In this document: positions 24,346 through 36,849 of the stretch, one piece after another | How positions within the stretch are numbered: the stretch's first letter is position 1 | How the letters are laid out: each line of letters begins with the position of its first letter | NCBI RefSeq assembly: GCF_004210375.1 | Contig: NC_134831.1 | Location: forward strand, 46,534,035 to 46,598,034 | From: Tachypleus tridentatus | Taxonomy: Eukaryota; Arthropoda; Merostomata; Xiphosura; Limulidae | Direction of reading: 5' to 3' | Length of the DNA stretch: 64,000 nt | Position numbers and translations under genes: made by a program | The notes under the pieces: model-generated | Databases searched by the model: none | What the model was told of the DNA's origin: nothing | Seen by the model: the letters and a program-made list of their open reading frames with translations, nothing else

Positions 24346-26250
24346 GAATACCTTTTATATCCAACATTATAGCTGGTACATTAGGATCCTTTCAGTTAGT
24401 ACAATGTTTTTATTTTATTACATTTTTGTGTCGGCTTGCTTTTGGTTATAAAAAACTATTATTAAAGTTTTTTAAACTAATTTAAGTGTAGATGAAGTTA
24501 ATAACTTATTTTGTGAGTGTGAGCTTAGTTTATTTATTGATACTTTACACAAACCTAGTGTTGCTGGTATTTTGAAAATTTCAAACATAAAATTCTTACA
24601 AAATGAGTAAGAAAAATATTCTAGAATCGATTGAAAACAATATTGATGAATATATTTTAAAAATTAACTATGTTACATTTTATCCATCTTGATGGCTTAA
24701 ATAATGGAAGTTGTAGTTACAAAATTAAAGAGATATCATACAGATTTATTAATTGATCAGTTAAAAATAAGTTTCAAGAATTGCAGGAAAATGTTATAAT
24801 TCCCATTGATAAGGCTAATTGTAATATTGGTATCATTTCTAAAACGTTTTAAACATTATAATAAACGAAATCAAAAGTACAAAAGATTTAAACTACTAAC
24901 TAATCTAAAGATACAGTAATTAATAATCACATTAAAGTTTATAATAAACTTTATTCTAAACAAAATTATTATGTAGATTTATCTTTTGTTTATAGTATTC
25001 CAAAACTCAAAATCTACAATTAAATTTAGATTTATTTCTAATTCAATAAAAACAATTATTAAAAAAACGGCCATTTTATTAACTGTTTGTTTTTTGAATT
25101 ACGAGAACTATCAACGCTAGCCGTTCCTAATTTAGTAGTGCAAGACTAGAGGGAAAGCAACTAGTTATCACCACCCATCTTTAAATCTTGGGCTGCTCTG
25201 TTACCAACGGATAGTGAGAGTCATCGGCTCGTTATAACGCCATCAAGGATGAAATGGCGAGCATGTTTGGTGTGACGAGGCGCACACCTTAAACAACTTA
25301 GCCATGCCGCGCAGTTCAATTAAAGAAACTACTTGATATTTTACTTGTTAAATTTAAAAACAAAAGGGTCAATAATATAAAAACCTACCTTTTTTGATAA
25401 TAAAAAATAATCAACTCATTTTAAAATATCTACAAAATTGTCAACAAATAAATAATATTGAAACATTTGATTTTACTTCATTCTACACCACAATTCTATT
25501 AAAGATTTAATCTTTGTTTTAAATTCATTAATAGAAGAGTTCTGGTATCCTGTTATTAAACTGCAGGAAAGTAAATTTAGCTCCAAAAACATAAAAGATA
25601 AATTAAGTTTCTGTATTTACAATAATTATATGTTTTTCAATAGCTAGTTTTTAAAGAAGTATTAGTTTCAATGAGAGCTAACTATTCTACTTGTATAGCA
25701 AATTTATATCTTTGCTATTATGAGAATAGATTTATTTAAAACTAAACAACTTCATATATTTTTATCTTAACTTATAGATATATAGATTATTTAATTAGTA
25801 TAAATAATCCTGAAAAAAATGTTATTAACACTATTTATCCAGCAGAATAAGAAACTGAAAATTTTTCAACATCTATGACCAAAGCACATTATTTAAATTT
25901 ATAAACTAAAATAAATGTAAGAATATCAATGTATACATATTTTATAAAAGAAAATAATTTCACTCTATATTTTATAGTCTACCTATTTTAAGAGTACGAT
26001 ACCGCACCCTTCTGGTATAAGCATTATAACTTTCCAATTATTCAGATGTTGTAAAATTTGTAATAAGTTACAATGATATATCAGTATTGTTGAAATACTG
26101 ATACAAAATTTAATAGTTAATTGATGTGATAAGGAAACTTTAAATAAAATTATTAAACTGTTCTCTAATAAATAGCGAATTTTGTTAAATAAATATAAAG
26201 AAACAAAAATTAAAGCAATTTTACTAAAAATTATAATAACTATTTTTAGT
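24320..26250 (+). mobile_element. Decayed reverse-transcriptase element, Penelope-type suspected
   Basis: Fragmentary plus-strand peptides with many stops. TFDFTSFYTTI (near 25465) resembles RT motif 3. Downstream come SINNPEKNVINTIYPAE and, after breaks, ENNFTLYF and a degenerate APFWYKHYNFPIIQML that matches the order expected in RTs of this kind. A SINE-1 interrupts it at 25085-25313. Assignment is by eye only; a LINE is possible. Confidence 0.45.
25085..25313 (-). repeat. SINE-1, diverged
   Basis: gctagccgttcctaatttag, then caccacccatcttt and gcgagcatgtttggtgtgac, ending ttagccatgccgcgc. Inserted in the decayed RT relic. Confidence 0.75.
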
Positions 26251-27325
26251 TATGAATAACGCAATTTAATACCGTGGCACAACTTTATGCAGATGTGCAC
26301 CTTACCGCATGTAAAGGCTTTTTTGAACACGATAGTCACAATAAACTTAATGGGTGGTAGTTGGGACTTGTACTAGTTAATTTTGATAACTGAGTGGGAC
26401 CCTTCATACTGACATAATTCTTTTACTGGGCTACCAATTAGTGCTCTTCTACCTCAATGGAGCTGGAATGCTAACTTCAAGAGGTAAATTTAATAACCTT
26501 ACTTACCCCCAAATGACCTTATTTTCTTTATTTCTTTTAAGTTTATTCTTATAAACTTTAACTCACTTTTTCTTCTTCTTTAATTCGGAGAGGAGTTGCC
26601 TTTCCACAACTGTCTGCAGGCAGTGAAGGATGACATAGATGAAAAACGTTGTGGGCTTGAGCACCCACATCTCGCTCTTTTAATTTCTATTTCTATATTT
26701 ATTATTTCTACTGCTATTTCTTTACTTCATTTTTCTTCATGTGAGGTTGGCGAATGGGGGTGATTACTGATATATGATGTATTCCCATCGCAATGTGGGT
26801 CCTTCTTCTCCAGTCACGTCCTAAACATAAAGTACATTTTTGTTCATAAGAAATTAGTATAAAATGTATATAATAGTTTAAAAAAAAAACACTATTTTAT
26901 ATTGACAAAAAGTAATATTTTACAAACCATTCCAATTTTGGTGGTAAGAAAAATATGATAAACCGCTGTCATCTTTAAAACAAAATATTTAAGCTTATTA
27001 AACTTTCTAAATAAAATGTTGAATTTTTATACATATTTTAATAGCATTACAGTCACTCAAGATAAATAATAAAAGCACAACTATTAATATCACGTATTTA
27101 TTAAATACTAATGTGTAAAAGAGATCAGTGTCAACAAAGCTCTCTGTGTTGTTGATGACGTAATCGTAATTAAAAGGTGAATATTCAATATTACTTTCAT
27201 GAAGTAATAATCAATGTGTAATTATTAATTTGCATATAATTTATACCTCATTATTAAATTAATTAACTTTGAAGTAATAATAAATTAAGTATTAATTTAT
27301 TCCTTCATCTCAGTTTTGTTTTATT
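26250..27325. other. No gene recognised; moderately GC-rich patch at 26570-26830
   Basis: The patch includes ccacaactgtctgcaggcag and cttgagcacccacatctcgc and may be part of the LINE whose ORF1 relic follows, but no conserved motif was found. The remainder is AT-rich without clear repeats. Confidence 0.3.
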
Positions 27326-27960
27326 CATTTTGTCACTGCCATCACCATTATGCTGTCCTAGTTTAAATCTTCCCTTACAGCTGAGTTACTAGCCGTTTAA
27401 AACATACCTGACCTTTTCCTATTTAAGTGTAAACCATCCATTCTAAAAACGTCCCTCCCACCACTTAACTGACCCCATAAGTCGCACTAGCTAACCTGCT
27501 TATCCTTAGATATTAATTTCAGCCTAGCATTTAGCCCTGAGGACGTACTCCAAATTTTATCTTCACAATTAATTCTTGTCAGTATTCCAGACACAGTTAA
27601 TTTATAGTATTTATCTTTAAATATTTTTATTAACGTCTTATACTTATTAATTAGCTCCTCTGATTTACTCTTCCCTATATGGTTCACTCATACGTACACA
27701 ACAAAACTACCTATTTGTTAGAACCCTTGATTATATCTTTTCCTCTGTCAGTAACGTCTTCCACCTGTGCCCTAGGGTACTTTTTTCTCCCTATTTAAAC
27801 CACAGACTATTAAATCTATGTACTGTGTCAAGGAATCACATACAATTATAACATCTTTAAGTTCATAATCCATATCCTTCTGTATTCCATTTGCTTTCCC
27901 TCCCCGTAATATTTCGTCGTCTACATAAGCGAATTGCTGAAATCCTTTGCTCATTAGAAG
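27325..27960 (-). mobile_element. LINE ORF1 relic with SGNH-esterase-like domain (CR1/L2 type)
   Basis: Minus strand, in order: VIIVCDSLTQYIDLIVCGLN (27840s), HIGKSKSEELINKYK (27660s), KLTVSGILTRI, LNARLKLISKD, and after a stop DLWGQLSGGRDVFRMDGLHL near 27430. This matches the order block I Gly-Asp-Ser, VHVGTND-like, SGILPR and DGLHLN of SGNH domains in CR1-like ORF1 proteins. Here GDS has become CDS, and the frame is broken. A short piece of the same element lies at 60965-61135. Confidence 0.65.
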
Positions 27961-27999
27961 AGGATCTTTAGAATTAAGTTCGCTATTTTATTCCAAACA

Positions 28000-29385
28000 C
28001 GACCCATCCTAGCTGGTGTGAGTAAGGTGAGACTTGTGAATATCAGTGTGATCGATGTGGGTCTTTATGGTGTTCATTGCGACTAATCTAAGTCTATTAA
28101 TGCATATCAATGATATATTACTAATAAACTTTATTGAAAGTTTGTAAACGAAAACATGTTAATAAATTTCTTTAACTGAATGACATAGCGAACCTGTAAA
28201 ATAACAAATAGCTATGATCAAAACCACGTTACTTCCACAGTGTACAATTCTGTTGTTAATATTCACAACGTTTCCTCAGTTCGATGACAGTAACTGCCAA
28301 TTTAATAAAACGCATCTTATGAATTTACTTGGACCCCGTAATAACCACCTTCTTCGGGGTATCTGGCCAGAAACTGTTTGTTAAAGGTTTTGGTTTCAGT
28401 TTTAAACGTTATTTCTATTTGCTACGACACCTTAAACGTATCAAAATTAAAATCATTTACTTCAACAAAAAAGCAACAATATTTCTATCTAATTATTGTG
28501 ACATAATATGAAGCAGGAGACAGAGATCGTTTGCTGCTAACAATAAGTGTATTCATAAATTATGTGACAAGAAGAGATAGAGTGATCAAAAACTAGAATA
28601 ATGTTTTATCTTTGCCCATTTTATGCCTTTAGTACCCACACATGAGATTAATAAAATAAACTTTAAACCATATAACCTATTTCTAAAGCGGATTGTTGAG
28701 CTCAGATTACTAAGCGAAAACTGTTTTCATAAACGTTTTGAACGTAAATATTTAGCCCTGCCTAGTTCAAAATAAAACCTCTATTTTTCCAGTATTCTAT
28801 TGTGATGAACATCCAATGTGTATTTGAAGAAATGTGCCATTAATTAATATATCAGAAAATAACAAAAAGAAAAAAAGTTAATCAGGGTGAAATTTCGGGT
28901 AACAAAAGTAGAACATCAAAACAGAACAAAATGAAGAAAAGAAAAATTTGAAAAATGTGTTTTAAAGATTAGAAGTTAAGAATGGTAGTTTGCCAGCCGA
29001 TAACGTTATAAAAGATAAGTGTAAAAAATACTCTTAAGAAAATGTTATTCAAATAGTTTTTCAAAGGAAAGAGAAAGAAAGTATTACTAAGAACATGTAA
29101 ATCTCTTGTATTTATTGTTTTACAATTTTTTTAACTAGGATACTTTTGATGGAATAAGAAATAAATATTTTCTTCAAGGTCTGAGGTCATGAGATGTGGA
29201 CGTTTGTTGAAGCTTGTTGATTTCGTAGTAAGGATCAAAGATCACGCAAGTTTTAAAACGACATGGTATTAACGCCCTTTACAAGTTGACGAAGCAGTGT
29301 TAGAACTAGTAAAGGCCATGAGATATTACTATTAGACCTGTTCTATTTTTTAACACTACATGTTTTATATAGTCCCTTCGGAATT
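28000..29385. other. AT-rich stretch, no gene seen
   Basis: No conserved reading frame. 28850-29100 is colinear with 61140-61340 (for example gaatggtagtttgccagccg), so it belongs to the segmental array. Frame 28329-28511 is not supported by homology. Confidence 0.4.
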
Positions 29386-29389
29386 ATCG

Positions 29390-29658
29390 TCCGGCATGGC
29401 CAAGCGCGTTAAGGCGTGCGACTCGTAATCTGAGGGTCGCGGGTTCGCATCTCCATAGCGCCAAACATGCTCGCCCTCCCAGCCGTGGGGGGCGTTATAA
29501 TGTGACGGCCAATCCCACTATTCGTTGGTAAAAGAATAGACCAAGAGTTGGCGGTGGGTGGTGATGAATAGCTGCCTTCCCTCAAGTCTTACACTGCTAA
29601 ATTAGGGAAGTCTAGCACAGATAGCCCTCGAGTAGCTTTGTGCGAAATTCCGAAGGGT
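29390..29658 (+). repeat. SINE-1, well preserved
   Basis: Head ccggcatggccaagcgcgtt with B box gggttcgcatc, body ggcggtgggtggtgatgaat and tail tagctttgtgcgaaattcc. Flanked by cccttcggaatt (left) and its inverse aattccgaaggg (right). Confidence 0.85.
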
Positions 29659-29674
29659 TTGTTTGTTTGTTTTG

Positions 29675-29790
29675 GAATTTCGCACAAAGCTACTCGAGGG
29701 CTATCTTTGCTAGCCGTCCCTAATTTAGCAGTCTAAGGCTAGAGGAAAGGCAGCTAGTCATCACCACCCACCGCCAACTTTTGGTCTACT
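29675..29790 (-). repeat. SINE-1 fragment, tail-to-tail with the previous SINE
   Basis: ttggaatttcgcacaaagct and body to ccgccaacttttggtctact, where it is cut off. With 29560-29658 it forms an inverted repeat of roughly 85-bp arms around a short gtttgtttgtttg loop. Confidence 0.8.
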
Positions 29791-30024
29791 TGGAATAAAG
29801 AATGCAGCATATAAAAATGTAATAGACCGTATAATAATGTCCTTCGACAAGTATAATTAAATATTTACTATGTTTCAGATCAGAATGAGGCCCATGAAAC
29901 AAGAGTGGCGTATTACGAATATATTTTGAGCAGCTCATATGTGATATTTATATCTATATTTGTTAAACACATAGTAGTAAATAACATTATGCGAGTTGAT
30001 AGTAACAGTATTAGAAATGTGTAG

Positions 30025-30278
30025 AATTTCAATGAATTTCGCGCAAAGTTACACAATGGCTAGATGCCCTAGCCGCCCGTAATTTATCAGTGCTCGACTT
30101 GCCTTACTCGAAGGAAGGTAGATGGTTAACATCAACCATTACAAAGGATTACTTTGATTAATCGTCACATTATAATAGTGCCACGGATGGAAAGGCAAGC
30201 ATGTTTGGTGTGACGGGGATTTGAACCTACAGTCTAGAGATTGCGAGCCATGAACCCCTAACCAGCAGGTCACAGGTG
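30025..30278 (-). repeat. SINE-1, diverged, in tandem copy 1
   Basis: tgaatttcgcgcaaagttac through gatttgaacctacagtctag to aaccagcaggtcacag. Its counterpart in tandem copy 2 is at 31145-31397. Confidence 0.7.
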
Positions 30279-31144
30279 TAGGAAATTAGTATTGTGGTGT
30301 ATTAGGAACGTGTATACGGTGAATATTGTCATATTAAACACAAATGCTGGTGAATGTTATTATGTACAGTAACTGAGATTATTCCTTGTTAGTTATTTTT
30401 GTGATATCTTACATAGGTATGGGGTGAGTATTGTGATGCATTAAACATATGCAGAGGATGGACGTATGATATGTTACAGACGTATATAGGTTGGATAAAG
30501 TGATATTAAACTTTTGGAGATGAATAATACTAAACAGAGTATGTGTTAGATGTGGATAGGTTATTGGGTACGTATAAGGTATTGGATTTGTTCTGATTAT
30601 AATCTTAAGAAAACGTACATGAGGTAATTATTATAATTTTAAAATAGCTCCATAATAACTATTATACAGATTATTTACAGATCATGTACCATAAGGTTTC
30701 CAACTATATAACGCATTAATGTCGGGTTTACTGGAATTACAACATTTATCGCCGTTATAACGCTACTATCACTTGTGTACAATAATCATACAGGTATTAT
30801 GACGTTTCTGTAGTGATTACACTGGTATTACAATATGCATGTGTTAATATGCCTAGACTAGAGGGAAGGCAGCTAGTCATCACCACCCACCGCCAACTTT
30901 TGGTCTACTTGGAATAAAGAATGCAGCATATAAAAATGTAATAGACCGTATAATAATGTCCTTCGACAAGTATAATTAAATATTTACTATGTTTCAGATC
31001 AGAATGAGGCCCATGAAACAAGAGTGGCGTATTACGAATATATTTTGAGCAGCTCATATGTGATATTTATATCTATATTTGTTAAACACATAGTAGTAAA
31101 TAACATTATGCGAGTTGATAGTAACAGTATTAGAAATGTGTAGA

Positions 31145-31397
31145 ATTTCAATGAATATTCGCGAAAGGTTACGCAATGGCTAGCTGCCATAGCCGCCCGT
31201 AATTTATCAGTGCTCGACTTGCCCTACTCGAAGGAAGGTAGATGGTTAACATCAACCATTACAAAGGATTACTTTGATTAATCGTCACATTATAATAGTG
31301 CCACGGATGGAAAGGCAAGCATGTTTGGTGTGACATGGATTTGAACCTACAGTCTAGAGATTGCGAGCCATGAACTCCTAACCAGCAGGTCACAGGT
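31145..31397 (-). repeat. SINE-1, diverged, in tandem copy 2
   Basis: Same element as at 30025-30278 with a few substitutions, such as gtgacatggatttgaacc for gtgacggggatttgaacc. Confidence 0.7.
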
Positions 31398-31897
31398 GTA
31401 GGAAATTAGTATTGTGGTGTATTAGGAACGTGTATACGGTGAATATTGTCATATTAAACACACATGCTGGTGAATGTTATTATGTACAGTAACTGAGATT
31501 ATTCCTTGTTAGTTATTTTTGTGATATCTTACAGACATATGTAAAGTGATATTAAACATTTGGAGGTGAATAATACTGGACAGAGTATGTGTTAGATGTG
31601 TATAGGTTATTGGGTACGTATAAGGTATTGGATTTGTTCTTATTATAATCTTAAGAAAACGTATATGAAGTAATTATTGTAATTTTAATAGAGCTCCATA
31701 ATAACTATTATACAGATTATTTACAGATCATGTACCATAAGGTTTCCAACTAGATAACGCATTAATGTCGGGTTTACTGGAATTACAACATTTATCGCCG
31801 TTATAACGCTACTGTCACTTGTGTACAATAATCATACAGGTATTCTGACGTTTCTGTAGTGATTACACTGGTAATACAATGTGCATGTGTTAATACC

Positions 31898-34076
31898 GCA
31901 GCAACTCTGTGCTGATTCTGAAACATTTCTACTGTAACTTTAGTAATACTGTAACAAGCATATGCGCATTATATTAATACTGCAACTTGTCTATAGTAAA
32001 TTTTGTACTGTAGCATGCATGTACTTATTATAATTGTACTATATCATATTTTAATTGCCATAGCAACACTTCAATGTTACTGCTGTGGTAAAACTGTTGC
32101 GTTGTTATTCCAAGTGACTAATCATTGAATATTATTGTTCTATAAACGTCTTATTTTTGCATTTCTTATTAATTTTAATACTAAAAAAGGAAAACACATC
32201 AAGAAACAATTAATATTAAAAAATTGCATTTATATTATTATCTTATATTAATATATTTGAATAATTAACTGTTTTATCAAATTATACAATATTTATTTAT
32301 TTATCTCGCAATATATCAAATACTAGATATTTTAATATGTTTACAAGTTTTTTCTAATATCTCCTACACTGCAATAACAATAATAAATATGTCATAATAT
32401 GGCTGTTTTTGACATTGTTTATTTTTGTTTGTGCATCAGTGAAATGAAATAGAACCACGTTAGAACCAGACCGCTTCGAGTTTATTCGATACAGAATTTC
32501 TGGATAAAATCTGTAACCACTTCGTTTCCAGAATCCAAGTAAATATTTAGATACAAATTAACAGAATATTTTCAAGTCAGTGTTTGTCGAAGCATTAACA
32601 ATTTGTTTAGGTATATTTCTCAAAATAATTTCAAACCTTTCTCTTCCCTGAATAATTCTTCTAATAATACTGTGTAAGCTTAATGTTTGTTATGACAATT
32701 TTCACTCATTGTTGAAAAAAAAATGTTAAATAAAAATTATTGTTGTATATTTTGATAAAAACCCTGAAGTAACCCACTTTCCACTTTTACGTTTAAAACA
32801 AAATATTATATTACATTAGTACAATAAATTGTCTATCTTTGTGTCACGACAGATTTACAGAATTAAATGGTTAATATCTTGGATACGATTTCATGGTTCA
32901 GATAGCCCATTACGAAGATTTGTAATTATAAAACGATAACAAAGATAATACAATAGTATTGTGTTTTCGGCCATAATTTGTATCAGTATAAAATGCTTCT
33001 AGTGGCGCAATTTGATACATGCGCCAAAATGAAAATTGTTGTTAACATAAGTTGTGTCGCAACTAATTGAAAACTATAGTTTCAGATAATTTTTGGACAG
33101 AGGTTTATATGCGAAGGTCACACAAAGATTATCTTGTTGTTGACGTTAACCTGAAACTATCTATCGATATAAGTAGTCATGTAATAATATTATTTTTATA
33201 ATAGTTTGAAACTACATACACTGTGTCAATATAACTAGAGATTTAATATTTTTCTGGGCGTTTAAAATAAAAGACATCAAAATATTTTTGAAACAAATCT
33301 GACCATTTTAGTTTTTTTATTTCAGTTTCATAAGAGTGTAAAGCATGATGTGGTGTGTGTTTTAATTTATTATTATACTGCATAAAGTAGTAAAGATATG
33401 ATAAAATTAAGTTCATAATAATATTTGGTCATCTGTGGAATATAATGAAGACTTGGATTGATGACTCGATGATATGTGTATTTGAACAGAATGTCTTTGT
33501 TCTAACCAATACGAAACATTTACAATTCCACTTTATACGTCAGAACGTAGCTTCATGCTTTGTTCAACGGCATAATCGTTTCGGTAATATCTTAAACTTA
33601 TTTTTGTATCAAACAAAATTAAAAAAGCTACATGGCTTCCAGTTTTTCAAATATCAGTTTCAATGAGGAGATATTCCGCTTTTGAGCAATATGAATATTT
33701 TTCAACGTTACTTTAAAGTGTTTCTATACCAAGTTCACCCGAGTAAATATACATATTTAGATGATAACTTGCTATAAATGTTATTCATATTTAACCAGAA
33801 TTTCATTAAATGGAATCTAGTGATCTTCAAATGATTCAGTTTCGTTATTAAATATTCTAACGTTAAAATATGTTATTCTCACTATTCAGCTGTTAGTTTA
33901 TAAGGAGAACTGGCAAAAATAGTGATAACAATGTATATTATAGTCATTTTTCAAAAAGTATCTCATTCATTTAGCTAGAAAAAATTGATATTTTTACTCT
34001 ATTTTCTGATGAAGGGTGTCGACAGGATGAAGATTTTGGACAGTTACATTTTGTTTATTAAAGAAAACATATATAC
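31898..34076. other. AT-rich stretch, no gene or repeat recognised
   Basis: No convincing coding frame, transposon terminus or SINE box. Frame 33445-33666 is an isolated open stretch without recognisable motifs. Confidence 0.4.
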
Positions 34077-35217
34077 ACTGAGTGGTCAATTTATTAGGTA
34101 CACCTGGTCTTTGAGGCAAATAGGCAAACAGAGAATCGCGTGCCTGTAACTCAATATATAAAGACATGGTCAAGAGTTAAGACGTTAAGTTGTTGTTCGA
34201 TCAAACATTACAATGGGGAACGTGTGTGATTTAAGCGACTTTGCTTGTGGAATGATTGTTAGTGCCAGACGTGATTGTTCCAGCATCTCCCACATTGCTG
34301 ATCGCCTGGAATTGTTACGCATTACAGTCTCTAGAATTTATAGATAATGGCGAAAAAAACATTATTTAAGATACAATTATACAAACGAAACCATCTTGTT
34401 AAAGAAAAAAGTCAGAGGAGAATGGCCAATCTTGTTCAAACTGATAAGAAGGCTACAAACACTCTAATAACCACTCTTTAGAACAGTGGTGTTCAGAAGG
34501 GCAACACTGACGCACAAAACATCAAACCTTGAAGCGAATGGCTTACAGCAGCAGAACACCATGCAGGGTTCCATTCATGTCAGCTAACAACAGGAAGATG
34601 AGGCTACAGTAGGCACGGGATCACCAAAACAGGACGATCGAAGATTGGAAAAACGTCTCATGGTCTGACGAATCTCAATTTTTGCTGCGGAATGCATTTG
34701 ATAGGGTAGGAATTTGGCGGAAACAGCATGAATCCATGGAATCATTCTGCATTGTGTCAACGGTAAACGTCAATGGTGTCGGTGTAATAGTGTGGGATAC
34801 GTTTTATTGGCACACATTAGGCCACTTAATACCATTTAAGAATAATGTGAATGCCAAAGCGTACTTGAATATTCTTGCTGAAAATGTGCATCCCATTATG
34901 GTTATTTTCTACCTATTTTCCAAAGGCTACTTCCAGCAGGATAATGCACAATATCATAAAACACGCATCATTTCATGCTGATTCCACGAACATGACAGTA
35001 ACTTAAGTGTACGTACCCCAATGGCCTGGCGAACCACCATATCTCAGTCCAATATAGTACTTTTGGGATGAGGAAGAACGGGAGGTTCGCAGCATGAATG
35101 TGTGGCTGCCAAATCTGCAGGAACTGCGTGATGTTATCACATTAACATGGACCAAAATTCCGAGGGATATTTCCTGCACTGGTAGTAGATAAGTCTACCT
35201 AATGAAATGGCCATATG
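34077..35217 (+). mobile_element. Tc1-like DNA transposon, degenerate (element T1)
   Basis: Imperfect terminal inverted repeats: cactgagtggtcaatttatt at the left, and attaggtacac matched by gtctacctaat at the right end. AT-rich flanks fit TA insertion. Plus-strand transposase: N-terminal HTH-like piece from ATG 34213 (DFACGMIVSARRD), a central piece 34682-34981 with GYFQQDNAQYHKTRI, and a C-terminal piece with many stops. The second catalytic Asp (QDNA) is visible. Overall it is inactive. Confidence 0.8.
34682..34981 (+). pseudogene. Tc1 transposase fragment (T1), central catalytic region
   Basis: 99-codon open piece of the DDE transposase, with GVGVIVWDTFYW and QQDNAQYHKTRI. It ends at TGA within the DDE fold, so the Glu-containing part is out of frame. 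Confidence 0.75.
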
Positions 35218-35229
35218 TATATATATATA

Positions 35230-35850
35230 TATAGACTCCATAGACCTGAAATTTGCGTGTAAAACGTTATATCTTTTTATAACTGATAGCTAAAACCGTC
35301 GGAACGTGGTCACACAATCAAGAAAAAACCAAGAGAAGAGTTTATTTCAGACATACTTGATTTATCAACAACCATAGTTACATTATTAAACGCACCATCA
35401 GTTGCAGGTTAAAATCCTTCCATTCTACCTCCTTATCAAAAGTTTTGGGTATTAAGAAAAAAATTAATATTTTCCTTGCAGTTTTTTTAAGATTAACTTG
35501 ATGATTAGTTTTAATAAAGTGGGATGCAAAGGTTGAATCTGTTCTCCTCGATACTCATGTTATGGAAAATTAGAGGGTTGGTAACACTTTTTGCTTAATA
35601 TTTTATAAGAATGACTTCTAACCTCTCTTTATCAACAAATAATCCCCCAGTAGAAATGATTCACAAAGTTAATTTGTTTGACGTAGTAGATAATACGATA
35701 GAAAGATTTGAAACTTAAATTTTTGGCGTAAACCTATTAATTTTAGTAAAAAGTAAAAATAATTAAACGTTTAAGATAAATCCCCATTTTAACCTTCTAA
35801 CCGCTGTTGAAGTATTAAGTTTCTGAGTGCAGTATAACTCTTCCATGGGG
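35230..35850. repeat. Segmental repeat block, copy 1
   Basis: Colinear with 39755-40340 and, from 35430, with 61895-62320. Landmarks are aaaacgttatatctttt, aatattttataagaatgact and aaccttctaaccgctgttga. No coding capacity recognised. Confidence 0.7.
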
Positions 35851-35879
35851 TTTACCATAAAATTGTTACGAAAGATATT

Positions 35880-36004
35880 TTCTTTTTTTATAACGACCAC
35901 CCGGTTGAAAGGGCGAGCATGTTTGGCGCGACCGGGATACGAACTAACGACCTTCAGACTACGAGTCGCACGTCTTAACACGCTTGGGCACGCCGTGCCG
36001 TGTA
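35880..36004 (-). repeat. SINE-1 fragment at a unit junction
   Basis: gaaagggcgagcatgtttgg, then actacgagtcgcacgtctta. Only the head half remains. It sits where block 35230-35850 is joined directly to the gene-upstream block starting near 36010. Confidence 0.75.
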
Positions 36005-36009
36005 GCGTA

Positions 36010-36845
36010 ACTCATTAAGTAGAATTAGAGAATATTTTTGTTCAGATAAGTTGTGTATAGTTTATCTTATTTGCTTCACATAATTTTGTTAGATTACAGT
36101 TTATATCGAACAAAGATTGCGTGATCCTAACATAATATCGAATAATAACAAACGTGCAATACATGATACACTCGCTTATTTTAGTACGTGTAGCTATTTA
36201 GTGAATAAAATGTTTTCAATAAAAAGAAAACAAGCATATGTGATACTGAAAATAGGAAAATGGTATCTAACAAAATTAAATCTGGAATATATCAAGTCAT
36301 TGTAAAGAGTAAATATTTTTCGCTTCGTGAAATTAGTAAACTAAAAGTCACTATGAAACGATATTAAAGAGTAAAATTTGTAATGTTTATACTGTAACTG
36401 TTCTGAATTACTTTTTACTACCGCTATAAATATAACAAAAATAGTTACTTACAGAGTCCAGTATTGTTTCTTCCTTTTTAAAAAAAAAATATTTTGGACA
36501 AAAAGTAACAGTTATTTTAACCGTCACTGAAAATATGATACATGAAAACTGAGAAAGGTTATGATTTCAAAAACAGGAAAATAGCTTTTATCAAATTATT
36601 TTTATTCTTGTATGACAACTGTTCTGTTTGTATGCATGCGCACAACTCAATAAATATACATGCATAAGTATAACAAGGTAAAACCTTGTGTTTTAGAACA
36701 GATGGTTTCAAGCACTAATATAAGTGTAATATTTTTTATTGTTTTACAGTTATGGACACAAACAAGACAGAAATTATGTAAGAATTTGTAAATGTTTTGA
36801 CCTTGTTGGAAAATTACTTTTCTATCATGAACAAAACAATAATTC
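36010..36845. repeat. Gene-upstream block without a gene (third copy)
   Basis: Colinear with 10320-11146 and 53640-54415, including cttcacataattttgttaga and aacgtgcaatacatgataca. No transporter exon is present to its left. Confidence 0.7.
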
Positions 36846-36849
36846 ACAT

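Larger units (their letters stand above)
29730..31897. repeat. Direct tandem duplication, unit about 1.12 kb
   Basis: 29730-30850 and 30851-31897 repeat in the same order with an offset of 1119 (for example ggaataaaga at 29792 and 30911). Both copies start inside a SINE-1 body. The second has lost about 70 bases matching 30425-30495. Each contains a diverged SINE-1. Confidence 0.85.

Noticed and set aside
29390-29460. Possible tRNA gene with A and B boxes
   Set aside because: It is the head of a SINE-1 whose body and tail follow; the anticodon and acceptor arms do not form a convincing cloverleaf.
35215-35235. (AT)n run as a possible replication or regulatory element
   Set aside because: A short microsatellite at a Tc1 TA insertion border is sufficient explanation.
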